NCBI GenBank assembly: GCA_029945665.1
Contig: JAQSCZ010000109.1
Location: 17,886 to 81,885, forward strand
Reading direction: 5' to 3'
DNA length: 64,000 nt
Source: a bacterium
Lineage (GTDB): Bacteria; Bacteroidota; Bacteroidia; NS11-12g; UBA955
Positions 51,992-61,195 of the stretch are shown here, one piece after another (the stretch's first letter is position 1; each line of letters starts with the position of its first letter). A program made the position numbers and the translations under genes. The notes below the pieces were generated by a model. The model saw only the letters and a program-made list of their open reading frames with translations, made no database searches and was not told where the DNA came from.

Positions 51992-52027
51992 TAAAAAAAA
52001 AGACCTCAACAAGTGAGGTCTTTTTTT
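51992..52027. terminator. Bidirectional terminator
   Basis: aaaaaagacctca-acaag-tgaggtcttttttt. Confidence 0.85.
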
Positions 52028-52045
52028 AATAATTTATAGACTTAC

Positions 52046-52516
52046 TTAATAAGTAGCACTTTCGGTTAATTTACCGTTTTCGTCAAATGACTTCCAAGTG
52101 CCTGTTCTTTTACCATTGTGGTAATGCATTTCGGAACGCAATACGCCTTTGGCATCCCATACTTTCCAAGTGCCGTGCTTAATATCATTTTTGTAAAATG
52201 CTATTGAAGTTATTTTACCATCGGCACCATACTCAACCCACTCACCGGTTTTAACACCATTGTTGAATGAACCTGTTTCTTTTGTAACACCTGATGCGTA
52301 AAAAACGGTTATCTTACCGTCTTTAACACCGTCATTACATTCATAAAGACTCTCAATTTGTCCACCTAAATAAAAGGTTTCTAAATTACCATTAAAGTAC
52401 TCACCGGAAGCAGTTACGAATTTACCTGCTGCATCCATTGTGATATCGTTGCTTTGAGCACCAACATAACTAGCTGATAGAAAAGCGATTGCGGAAATAA
52501 TTAATGTTTTTTTCAT
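52046..52516 (-). CDS. MORN-repeat (YwqK-like) secreted protein
   Basis: GKITVFYASGVTKETGSFNNGVKTGEWVEYGADGKITSIAFYKNDIKHGTWKVWDAKG; signal peptide. Confidence 0.88.
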   Translation of the reverse strand: MKKTLIISAIAFLSASYVGAQSNDITMDAAGKFVTASGEYFNGNLETFYLGGQIESLYECNDGVKDGKITVFYASGVTKETGSFNNGVKTGEWVEYGADGKITSIAFYKNDIKHGTWKVWDAKGVLRSEMHYHNGKRTGTWKSFDENGKLTESATY

Positions 52517-52573
52517 AGTGGCTTAACAATTACTTAACAAAGCTAAGAAAAAAAAAGCGAACCGCCAAGAAAA

Positions 52574-52876
52574 TTATCTACTTTTTAAAACAATCCTACT
52601 CTGAATATTCTCAGATGTCATTTGAACAGTTTTGTATGAAATACAATTGATGGTTACTTTTTCAGCATTGTTTAAAAGTGACTTTGGGATATAGCAATAA
52701 CCATTAATATTTGTGTAAAACACTTTATTAGAACCAGAAACCTCAATGGTTGCGCCAGCCAATTTTTCATTCTGACTGTCAGTAACAGTAATTAGGCAAA
52801 GACCATCGGTGTTAACCGCATTTGTAGAAACCGAAGCGGTTAATAATAAAACGAATATAATGATTGCCTTTTTGAT
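52574..52876 (-). CDS. Small secreted carboxypeptidase-regulatory-like protein, apparent ATC start or start-loss pseudogene
   Basis: Frame reads (ATC)KKAIIIFVLLLTASVSTNAVNTDGLCLITVTDSQNEKLAGATIEVSGSNKVFYTNINGYCYIPKSLLNNAEKVTINCISYKTVQMTSENIQSRIVLKSR; in-frame stop upstream, no ATG/GTG/TTG before the signal peptide. Confidence 0.55.
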   Translation of the reverse strand: MKKAIIIFVLLLTASVSTNAVNTDGLCLITVTDSQNEKLAGATIEVSGSNKVFYTNINGYCYIPKSLLNNAEKVTINCISYKTVQMTSENIQSRIVLKSR

Positions 52877-53077
52877 GTTACAAAATTGGGCTTGTTAAAT
52901 TAGCGTATCATCATTCTAATATTATCTAATTGTTAAGTTTTGTAATAAGGTGTCCTTAACCTTAACAAAAAAATTAAAGCTGCAAAAATCATAAGATTAG
53001 CTTAGGTTTCAATTAATCTTAAATTAACCTAAAATGAAACAAAATAACTTAATTATCATTTAAAATTAAGATAAAAT

Positions 53078-53101
53078 TAACACAACCATTTGACCTTTGC
53101 A
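53078..53101 (+). promoter_or_regulatory. Bipartite promoter-like motif TAACACAAC-N5-GACCTTTGCA
   Basis: Identical motif and spacing at 56104-56127. Confidence 0.55.
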
Positions 53102-53103
53102 AC

Positions 53104-55932
53104 ATGATTCACAATCTCAAAACAATTGTACTTCTTTGTTTCTTAACTTTACTAAATTCTCAAATTTCTGCACAAACGGGCACTATTATAGGCACCGTTT
53201 TTGATTCAACTAAAAACATTTTATTTTCAAGTGTCAACGTCTCTATAAAAGGCACAAACCAAGGCAGTGTAACCGACAAAAATGGCCAATTTTCAATTAG
53301 CAATTTGCCGGTAGGTACCTATATTTTAGAACTAAGCCATATTGGCTATTCATCCATAACCATCGAGAATCTAACTGTTACTGAAAACAATACCACCAAT
53401 ATTGGAACAGTAAAAATGATGACGGCTGCCAAAAAGATAGGAACTGGTAGAATTGTTGTCAAAAGAAAAACATTTACTGAGAAAGCAGTAATTCAAGAAG
53501 TAAAAAAAGCAGATGTTGTTATCTCCGCAATTTCTTCGGAGGAATTAAATAAAACACAAGCAAATGATGCAGCAAAAGCCGCTGCTAGAATTCCAGGTGT
53601 TACTCTAATGGAGAACCGTTTCATTATGTTACGTGGATTGAGCCAAAGATACAACAGTGTCCAAATAAATAATATAAACGCGCCTAGTACCGAGGTTGAC
53701 AAACGTGCTTTCTCTTTCGACCTAGTGCCTTCGAGCATGCTAGATAAAATATTAATTTTCAAATCGGGGGCCCCTGAATTAGCTGGCGATTTTGCGGGGG
53801 GTGTTATTAAACTATTCACCAAGAGCAATGTTGAAAAAGATTTTTTGACCGTGAATTTCGGTTTCGGAATAAGACTTAACACCACTTTTACCAGTCACCA
53901 AAACAACAATATTGGTGGAACCACCGACTTATTAGGATTTGATAATGGTGCAAGGGCCTTGCCTTCGAGCTTTCCAAAAACCTTAGCGGGACAATCAAAT
54001 GCAGTAGCATTGCAAGTTGGCCAATCCTTATCGAACAATTACAAATTAAGTTCGACTGTTGCGCCTGTTGATTTTGGTGCAGCTATCAGTTTTGGCAAAA
54101 ATATTAAACTAAATAAAAAGCTGAGTTTGTACACCGTTAACAACTTTAGTTATTCTACCAATTACCAATATTCGACTATGCACCGTTACCGATATCAAAA
54201 TGATCAGATAAATTATGTACGTCAAATGTTTAATTACAGAGATGAAAATTTTGCAATCGAATCGAAAATAAGCTTATTAAGCAACTGGATGTTGAATATT
54301 AACAGTAACAATTCCATTAGTTTTAAAAACATGTACAATCAGATTGGAGAAAATGAAACAACCGTTCGTACAGGTGTTAATCCAACAGAAAGACCGAATA
54401 CAGAATTTAAAAACTATGGTTTTCATTATACAAGCAGAAGCATTTACTCAGGTCAGGTTGAGGGCAATCACAAACTCAACACGATGAACGATAAAATAAC
54501 TTGGGCACTTGGATACAGTCATATTAAAAGAAACGAACCTGATTATAGAAGATTTAGGACCTATAGAACAGAAGGTTCTGATGACCCATACACGATGATA
54601 GACCCTCCAAGTTCAAGTTTATTTGATGCTGCTAGGTTTTATTCTAATTTAACAGAATATACGGTTGCTGCCACTGTTAACTATGAGAAATATTTAAACA
54701 ATCCTTTTGATTCAACGAGAAACATTGTGATAAGAACAGGTGCTTATGTTGAAGAGAAATCAAGAGAATTTTCAGCCCGTTGGTTTGGCTATGTATACAG
54801 CGGCAAAGGTTATTTGAAAGAGGCATTTTTAAAAACGCCAATTGATCAAATATTTGCGCCAGAAAACATCAACACAACCGCAGGTTGGCGCCCTTCAGAA
54901 GGAACCAATCCAAATGACAAATATTTAGCAAAAAATAATTTAGCAGCCTTTTATATAGGAACAACTATTCCAATGAATAAATTTATACTTTCATTTGGAG
55001 CAAGAGCCGAACAATTTAACCAATCACTTAACAGTGCAACTCAATCGGATACTGTGGTTGTTAAGCTGAATAATTTAAACATATTACCTTCGGTTAATAT
55101 GTCCTATAACATATCTGAAAAAACCTTGGTGCGATTGGCATATAGCAAAACCATTAACAGACCAGAATTTAGAGAATTGGCTCCCTTTGTTTATTACGAT
55201 TTCGTATATGATGTAAATATAGTTGGTAATCCTGACCTTAAGTCTGCCTTGATTGACAATGTTGATTTGCGTTATGAAATCTATCCATCTTCTTCGGAGA
55301 CAGTGAGCATCGGGGCATTTTATAAAAACTTTTTAAATCCCATTGAGAATTATGTTCAACCCATTGGTTTAAGTCAGCAATACACGTTAAAAAACGCAAA
55401 GCAAGCCACTAACTATGGCGCAGAATTAGAAGTAAGAAAATCTTTCGACAATGTGACCCAAAATAAATTTTTGAAAAGATTATCAGTTGTTCTAAATGCA
55501 GCCTACATCTATAGCCAAGTAAATCTTGGCAATGACTCAACTTTGAGTCAAGCGAAAACGAGAGCCTTACAAGGACAATCGCCATACATTATTAATGCGG
55601 CTTTATTCTATAACAACGAGGAGAAAAATTTAAATCTAAATCTCTCATATAATATCTTCGGAAAACGTATCGCATACGTTGGTAATACAATATTCCCAAC
55701 TGTGTATGAAATGCAAAGACATTCGCTCGACTTTACCATGAGTAAAGAGCTTAGTAAAAAGGTGAATTTCAAATTTGGTATCAGTGATATTTTAAATTAC
55801 AAACACCGTTTATGGCAAGATACCAACGGCGATGGCAAAATAGATTACAATAAAGTAAATACAGACCATGAACTATTAAGCTTTAGAAGAGGTCAAATGT
55901 TTAGCTTTAGTTTTGCTTACAAAATTAAATAA
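53104..55932 (+). CDS. TonB-dependent receptor with N-terminal carboxypeptidase-like domain
   Basis: Signal peptide, GTVFDSTKNILFSSVNVSIKGTNQGSVTDKNGQFSISNLPVGTYILELSHIGY, plug ITLMENRFIMLRGLSQRYNSVQINNINAPSTE-like text, C-terminal beta-barrel. Confidence 0.93.
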   Translation: MIHNLKTIVLLCFLTLLNSQISAQTGTIIGTVFDSTKNILFSSVNVSIKGTNQGSVTDKNGQFSISNLPVGTYILELSHIGYSSITIENLTVTENNTTNIGTVKMMTAAKKIGTGRIVVKRKTFTEKAVIQEVKKADVVISAISSEELNKTQANDAAKAAARIPGVTLMENRFIMLRGLSQRYNSVQINNINAPSTEVDKRAFSFDLVPSSMLDKILIFKSGAPELAGDFAGGVIKLFTKSNVEKDFLTVNFGFGIRLNTTFTSHQNNNIGGTTDLLGFDNGARALPSSFPKTLAGQSNAVALQVGQSLSNNYKLSSTVAPVDFGAAISFGKNIKLNKKLSLYTVNNFSYSTNYQYSTMHRYRYQNDQINYVRQMFNYRDENFAIESKISLLSNWMLNINSNNSISFKNMYNQIGENETTVRTGVNPTERPNTEFKNYGFHYTSRSIYSGQVEGNHKLNTMNDKITWALGYSHIKRNEPDYRRFRTYRTEGSDDPYTMIDPPSSSLFDAARFYSNLTEYTVAATVNYEKYLNNPFDSTRNIVIRTGAYVEEKSREFSARWFGYVYSGKGYLKEAFLKTPIDQIFAPENINTTAGWRPSEGTNPNDKYLAKNNLAAFYIGTTIPMNKFILSFGARAEQFNQSLNSATQSDTVVVKLNNLNILPSVNMSYNISEKTLVRLAYSKTINRPEFRELAPFVYYDFVYDVNIVGNPDLKSALIDNVDLRYEIYPSSSETVSIGAFYKNFLNPIENYVQPIGLSQQYTLKNAKQATNYGAELEVRKSFDNVTQNKFLKRLSVVLNAAYIYSQVNLGNDSTLSQAKTRALQGQSPYIINAALFYNNEEKNLNLNLSYNIFGKRIAYVGNTIFPTVYEMQRHSLDFTMSKELSKKVNFKFGISDILNYKHRLWQDTNGDGKIDYNKVNTDHELLSFRRGQMFSFSFAYKIK

Positions 55933-55951
55933 GCTTATACAAATATTTCAA

Positions 55952-55985
55952 AAAGCCCCTTACCCATTTGTAAGGGGTTTTTCTT
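55952..55985 (+). terminator. Rho-independent terminator
   Basis: aagcccctta-cccattt-gtaaggggtttttcttttt. Confidence 0.8.
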
Positions 55986-56103
55986 TTTAGGCACTAGCTA
56001 GTAGTAGCCTACATATTATAATAAAAGCGCCATCCAGTTTAATGCTGTCATAACATATAAGCCCAAACAATAAACATTATTTAAAGGCTAATTAATATAA
56101 CCG

Positions 56104-56127
56104 TAACACAACTCAGTGACCTTTGCA
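56104..56127 (+). promoter_or_regulatory. Bipartite promoter-like motif TAACACAAC-N5-GACCTTTGCA
   Basis: Identical motif and spacing at 53078-53101. Confidence 0.55.
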
Positions 56128-56153
56128 TCAGAAAATCAAACAAAAAAAATAGT

Positions 56154-57632
56154 ATGAAATTTAAATTTTTATCAATGGGAATTATTGCAGCTTTATCTGC
56201 TTTCACATTCTCTTCATGTACTAAGACAGTTACTGAAACAAAGTACATCACAATCCGTGATACGACTGTTGTTCAACCGCCTGCAATTTATACAGAATTG
56301 ACCGGTTCTTTACCTACCCAAGCTTTAGATGCTTCAAAAAAATATCTAATCGTTGGAACTGTATTTATTGATGCTGGTGCTACAGTAACAATACCTGCTG
56401 GAACTAAATTATTTGGTCAAAAAAGCACCAAAGGAACTTTAGTTGTAAAACCAGGAGGAAAAATTATTGCCGATGGTACTGCTTCAAGTCCAATTATCTT
56501 TACTAGTAACCAAGATAAAGGCGCTAGAGAACAAGGTGATTGGGGTGGTGTTTTGTTACTTGGCAAAGCTAACGTTAATCAAAACAGCCCTTCAATTGAA
56601 GGTATAACACCGGCAGTTACTTATGGTACTTTCCAAAGTTCTGCTAACGACAATGACAACAGTGGTATACTAAGATATGTTCGTATTGAATATGCTGGTA
56701 TCGCTTTAACCCCAAATAACGAAACCAATGGTTTAACAATGGGTGCTGTAGGAAATGGTACTACCATCGATTATGTTCAAGTATCTTACGGTGGAGATGA
56801 TTCTTACGAATGGTTTGGTGGTACAGTTGCTTGTTCTCACTTAATCGCTTTCGGTGGTTGGGATGATGATTTCGATACTGATTTCGGTTTCAGTGGAAAA
56901 GTGCAGTACGCTGTTGGTATCCGTGACCCTTTTAATGCTGACCAATCTGGTTCAAATGGCTTCGAATCTGATAACGATGCTTCAGGTTCAACTTCAACCC
57001 CTAAAACTGCTGCTGTATTTTCTAATGTAACTTTACTAGGACCAGTTTACGATTCAGCTAAAGCTTCTTTCAGTGGTAACTATTTACATGCTTTACACCT
57101 TAGAAGAAACACAGAATTATCTTTGTTCAATTCAGTAATCGTAGGTTATCCAATTGGTTTAAACCTAGATGGTACTTTAGCGAATTACACTGGTGGAAAT
57201 GCAGTTTTAGACAACAACATATTGGTTTGTCCAGGTGTTAAAGGCAAAGGTGCTCGTCCATTCTTTAATGGTGCTGCTGCAGATGCAAACGTTGCAACTT
57301 ACTGGAAAACAACTAAATCTAACCAAGTATTTACTTTAAACAATCCACAAGCTACTTCTGGTTCTTTAGTTTACTCTAAAACCTTTGCTGATGCTGGTAT
57401 CGAGCCAACATTATTAATGGGCTTCAATACAGTTGCTGGTGTTAGTGGTGGAACTTACCCTCAAAACCCTAACTTAGCTTTATTCAGTGGTGCTACCCAA
57501 AGTGGTGCTGCGTTTACAGATGCTAAATTATCTTCTTGGTTCAATACCACTACAACCTTTAAAGGTGCATTTGGTTCTAACGATTGGACAGATGTTTGGG
57601 CTAACTTCAATACCCAAAACTTAACTTACTAA
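56154..57632 (+). CDS. Putative surface lipoprotein with parallel-beta/right-handed repeat character
   Basis: Lipobox LSAFTFSSC; repetitive GTLVVKPGGKIIADGTASSPIIFTSNQDKGAREQGDWGGVLLLGKA text. Confidence 0.75.
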   Translation: MKFKFLSMGIIAALSAFTFSSCTKTVTETKYITIRDTTVVQPPAIYTELTGSLPTQALDASKKYLIVGTVFIDAGATVTIPAGTKLFGQKSTKGTLVVKPGGKIIADGTASSPIIFTSNQDKGAREQGDWGGVLLLGKANVNQNSPSIEGITPAVTYGTFQSSANDNDNSGILRYVRIEYAGIALTPNNETNGLTMGAVGNGTTIDYVQVSYGGDDSYEWFGGTVACSHLIAFGGWDDDFDTDFGFSGKVQYAVGIRDPFNADQSGSNGFESDNDASGSTSTPKTAAVFSNVTLLGPVYDSAKASFSGNYLHALHLRRNTELSLFNSVIVGYPIGLNLDGTLANYTGGNAVLDNNILVCPGVKGKGARPFFNGAAADANVATYWKTTKSNQVFTLNNPQATSGSLVYSKTFADAGIEPTLLMGFNTVAGVSGGTYPQNPNLALFSGATQSGAAFTDAKLSSWFNTTTTFKGAFGSNDWTDVWANFNTQNLTY

Positions 57633-57649
57633 AAAAAGTATTTTTTCAT

Positions 57650-57685
57650 AATAGAAAGCGCTCGATTCAGTTCGGGCGCTTTTTT
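57650..57685 (+). terminator. Rho-independent terminator
   Basis: aagcgctcga-ttcag-ttcgggcgctttttttg. Confidence 0.75.
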
Positions 57686-57823
57686 TGTGTTTAAAAAATT
57701 GAGTTATAAAGCCATAGTTTCACAGAGAGAAACTACTCTTAAATCACAGATATATTTAATATAAAACACTAACCTAGTTAAATATATATTGGGCTCTTAT
57801 ACTTAGCGTTAATAGGTTTTTGA

Positions 57824-58102
57824 ATGAAAAGATATTTTACGATAGGTTATACTAAACCGTTAGGTCTTCGAATTTTCGAAACCCTATCCGGTTTGGGTAT
57901 AAATAACTATAATCCTTATTATAAACTTAATTTTGAGTTGATATTAAGTGTGCATCTTGCTTACTTGAAAAAAGGATTAAAATATCTTTATAAAGGATTC
58001 ATTTATAGCATTGAAATTTTCATTCTATTCCCTCCTATTTTAATTGTTGCTTGTATTGGTGTTTTGATAAGTACTTTTTTTAAAAAGAAAAAAACACAAT
58101 GA
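57824..58102 (+). CDS. Hypothetical small membrane protein
   Basis: ORF with hydrophobic C-terminal helix followed by KKKK; no family recognised. Confidence 0.4.
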   Translation: MKRYFTIGYTKPLGLRIFETLSGLGINNYNPYYKLNFELILSVHLAYLKKGLKYLYKGFIYSIEIFILFPPILIVACIGVLISTFFKKKKTQ

Positions 58103-58181
58103 CCTTAGCTTTGTCGTTATTACTAAAAAATCGGAGTTGTGATGCTCTGCTTTAGTAATTTGTATATACTAAAACTTTCCC

Positions 58182-59115
58182 AAAATTAAACATTTTTGCT
58201 GGAAGCCTTAAAGTATAATCCCTAAGCAACAAGGTACATATTCGCTAAATTTTAAGAATTAAAATTCAATCTATGGTATTAATTAATATTCACATTTAAT
58301 CTGTGAATCTGTGGCTTTTATTGAAGACTTTCTCGCATTTAAACTTTTGGGTAGTACGAAGCCTTAATGTATAATCCCTTTGGGATATCGAAGCATGTGG
58401 TATGTTATAGTTTACAGATATTTAGTCCCTATGCGACAAGGTGCATATTCGCTAAATTTTAAGAATTAAAATTCAATCTGTGGTATTAATTGTATTCATA
58501 TTTAATCTGTGAATCTGTGGCTTTTATTGAAGACTTTCTCGCATTTAAACTTTTGGGTAGTACGAAGCCTTAACCTATAATCCCTTTGGGATATCGAAGC
58601 ATGTGGGAAGTTATACTTTACATTTATTTAGTCCATAAGAGACAAGGTACATATTCGCTAAATTTTAAGAATTAAAATTCAATCTGTGTTATTAATTGTA
58701 TTCATATTTTATCTGTGAATCTGTGGCTTTTATTGAAGACTTTTTCCCAATAAAACTTTTTTGGAAGCACTAAGCCTTAATGTATAATCCCAAAGGGAAA
58801 TCGAAGCATGGGATATGTTCTACTTTACAGATATTTAGTCCCTAAGCTATAAGGTACATATTCGCTAATTTTAAGAATTAAAATTCAATCTGTGGCATTA
58901 ATTGTATTCATATTTAATCTGTGAATCTGTGGCTTTTATTGAAGACTTTCAAGCCTTAATGTATGCTCCCTTTGGGATATCGAAGCATCGTGAATGTTAT
59001 AGTTTACAGATATTTTGTCCCTAAGAGACAAGGTACATATTCGCTAAATTTTAAGAATTAAAATTCAATCTGTGGTATTAATTGTTTTCATATTTAATCT
59101 GTGTATCTGTGGCTT
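58182..59115. repeat. Non-coding tandem array, five copies, period about 206 bp
   Basis: aaggtacatattcgctaa(a)tttaagaattaaaattcaatctgtg recurs at about 58231, 58438, 58644, 58851 and 59030; no ORF spans it. Confidence 0.93.
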
Positions 59116-59129
59116 GAAAAAAACGACTT

Positions 59130-59513
59130 TTACAACACCATCTCCTCGAACAAACGCTGAGCTGTTTTTTCCAAATCATCGCACAATCCTGGATGCGGGC
59201 GTGATACTTGTATGCATGAACTTCGCACCGCGGTTAACCATCTAAACCGCGAAGGGATATCAAGTATAGCAATAGGTCCACCATCTTTTGCACCATTCGC
59301 TATTTTCTCTAATGACTCTAAATTATCTTGCAATTGTTCGAGCTCTAATTGTGGTGCAAAAACTTTTAATTTACTTTCATTTAAAGCAAAATGGACCTTT
59401 ATAAATTTCGCTTTTTTACAAAACATAATCAGTCCAATGTTCAGAAATTCTTCCCGCTCAACAGCAGGCAACACGCGTATCACCGCATATTCATAAATAT
59501 GTTTCTCTTGCAT
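59130..59513 (-). CDS. DUF3037 family protein
   Basis: YEYAVIRVLPAVEREEFLNIGLIMFCKKAKFIKVHF; overlaps the HipA-like kinase gene. Confidence 0.88.
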   Translation of the reverse strand: MQEKHIYEYAVIRVLPAVEREEFLNIGLIMFCKKAKFIKVHFALNESKLKVFAPQLELEQLQDNLESLEKIANGAKDGGPIAILDIPSRFRWLTAVRSSCIQVSRPHPGLCDDLEKTAQRLFEEMVL

Positions 59514-60288
59514 GCTGGGCTTCTTTAGTAAATAAATCGGAATGTTTTAATCGCATGATTAAGAAATCCGCGTAAGTTTTTCGTATGGCCGTTGGTGTTT
59601 CATCGCTTCCCTCCCATTGCAACCATTCATCGGGAATTAAGGCTACTACCGATTTCAAAACAGCATCCGTTAAAAGTGCTTTAAATTTCGAATTCACCAA
59701 GTCCATTTCTTTTGCTTGTGGCAATAAAACATGGTCTTTTACCAATTTAAAACTGCTCATGGCATAGGTCTCCCAATCGGTCCATGAGTGGTGGAAATAC
59801 AAACTTGCACCATGATCGATTAACCACAATTCCTTTTGCCATATTAACATATTGGTATTTTTAAAGGTGCGATCGACATTCAAAATAAAGGCATCTAACC
59901 ATACAATAGCCGATGCTTGTTCTGCATCAATTTGTTTAACTACAGGATCGTAGGTGATAGCCCCGCTTAAAAAATGCAAGGCCAAATTCAACCCTTGACT
60001 GGCCTTTAATAAGTCTTGTATTTCTTCGTCGCCTTCGGCCTGACCGAAAGCTTCGTCTAAATTGGCAAACACCAATTCAGGAATACGTAAACCCAAAATA
60101 CGCGCCAACTCTCCTCCTATTAATTCTGCAATTAATGCTTTTGCGCCATGGCCCGAACCACGAAATTTTAATACGTACTTAAAATCATCATCTGCTTCGG
60201 CCAATGCAGGCAAAGAACCGCCTTCGCGCAAGGGCGCTATGTAGCGTGTAACATTAACAGTTCGCAAATTGAGATTGTAATCCTTCAT
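59491..60288 (-). CDS. HipA-family kinase-like protein
   Basis: YVLKFRGSGHGAKALIAELIGGELARILGLRIPE, VWLDAFILNVDRTFKNTNMLIWQKELWLIDHGASLYF. Confidence 0.88.
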   Translation of the reverse strand: MKDYNLNLRTVNVTRYIAPLREGGSLPALAEADDDFKYVLKFRGSGHGAKALIAELIGGELARILGLRIPELVFANLDEAFGQAEGDEEIQDLLKASQGLNLALHFLSGAITYDPVVKQIDAEQASAIVWLDAFILNVDRTFKNTNMLIWQKELWLIDHGASLYFHHSWTDWETYAMSSFKLVKDHVLLPQAKEMDLVNSKFKALLTDAVLKSVVALIPDEWLQWEGSDETPTAIRKTYADFLIMRLKHSDLFTKEAQHARETYL

Positions 60289-60487
60289 TGAATAATAGAT
60301 GACCGTGGTTTTTTACTACCAACAGTGAGCAAAAGTACAAAATAATGCATTAAAACTGACCTTAGATAAAGTCGTTTCACTATTTAAACAAATTTATACT
60401 AGTTAAATTCAAAGGTTCATATTGTTTCCAATTATAAAACAATTATATAATTTGCTACAATTGATTATTATCGCTAAAATTGTATCG

Positions 60488-61189
60488 ATGTTCAAAAAAA
60501 TTACAAGTGCAATTATTTTACTACTTGCTTTTCAGCTGGGATATGCACAAAATAGTGGCACCAACGATCAACCTGTTAAAGGCAACATGTCTAAGTTTCT
60601 TAATGATGGAAAGATTGGCAATGTAAAAAACTTGGTGCGATTTAGAATGAACCGCGTTATTGCAGGGTATTATGGCTTGAGTTACGAACGTAGAATTTCA
60701 AAAAAATTTGGCATGGAAATAGGCGCCTATGCACAATTATTTTCGAGTGGCAGTTTTAATACCACTGCCCGTCAATTATTTATCAATACCGATGGTATAA
60801 TCCATCCGGGCAATTCAACCAATGGCATGTGCTACCTCGCTTATCCTAAACTATATCTTACAGGCAAAACAATTAACAATGGATTTTTTGTTGGTTTGCG
60901 CAATTATTATGGCACCTGTAAAACAGTTATGTCTACCACCTATTTATCGGATAAAAACACCCTCGATACCAAATCGTTTTCTTCGTTCTTTATGTTCGGC
61001 AGTCATCAAAATTTCAAATCGAATTTTGCATTTGGTGTAGAAGCTGGTTTTGGCTATTACAGCGATGCCTACAAGGATGCCACTTTTTCGAATTACACAG
61101 GTGTTGCACCAACAAAATTTTATAAAAAAGACACTTCATTTTCGGGCGTTAATATGAGCATCGACATGGTATTTGGCCTTTTATTTTAA
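60488..61189 (+). CDS. Hypothetical secreted/outer-membrane protein
   Basis: Signal peptide MFKKITSAIILLLAFQLGYAQ; barrel-like GYYGLSYERRISKKFGMEIGAYAQ; start trimmed. Confidence 0.65.
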   Translation: MFKKITSAIILLLAFQLGYAQNSGTNDQPVKGNMSKFLNDGKIGNVKNLVRFRMNRVIAGYYGLSYERRISKKFGMEIGAYAQLFSSGSFNTTARQLFINTDGIIHPGNSTNGMCYLAYPKLYLTGKTINNGFFVGLRNYYGTCKTVMSTTYLSDKNTLDTKSFSSFFMFGSHQNFKSNFAFGVEAGFGYYSDAYKDATFSNYTGVAPTKFYKKDTSFSGVNMSIDMVFGLLF

Positions 61190-61195
61190 TTCAAT

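Noticed and set aside
58182-59115. CRISPR array
   Set aside because: Repeat units are ~206 bp and conserved across nearly the full unit; there is no short repeat/unique spacer alternation and no cas genes.
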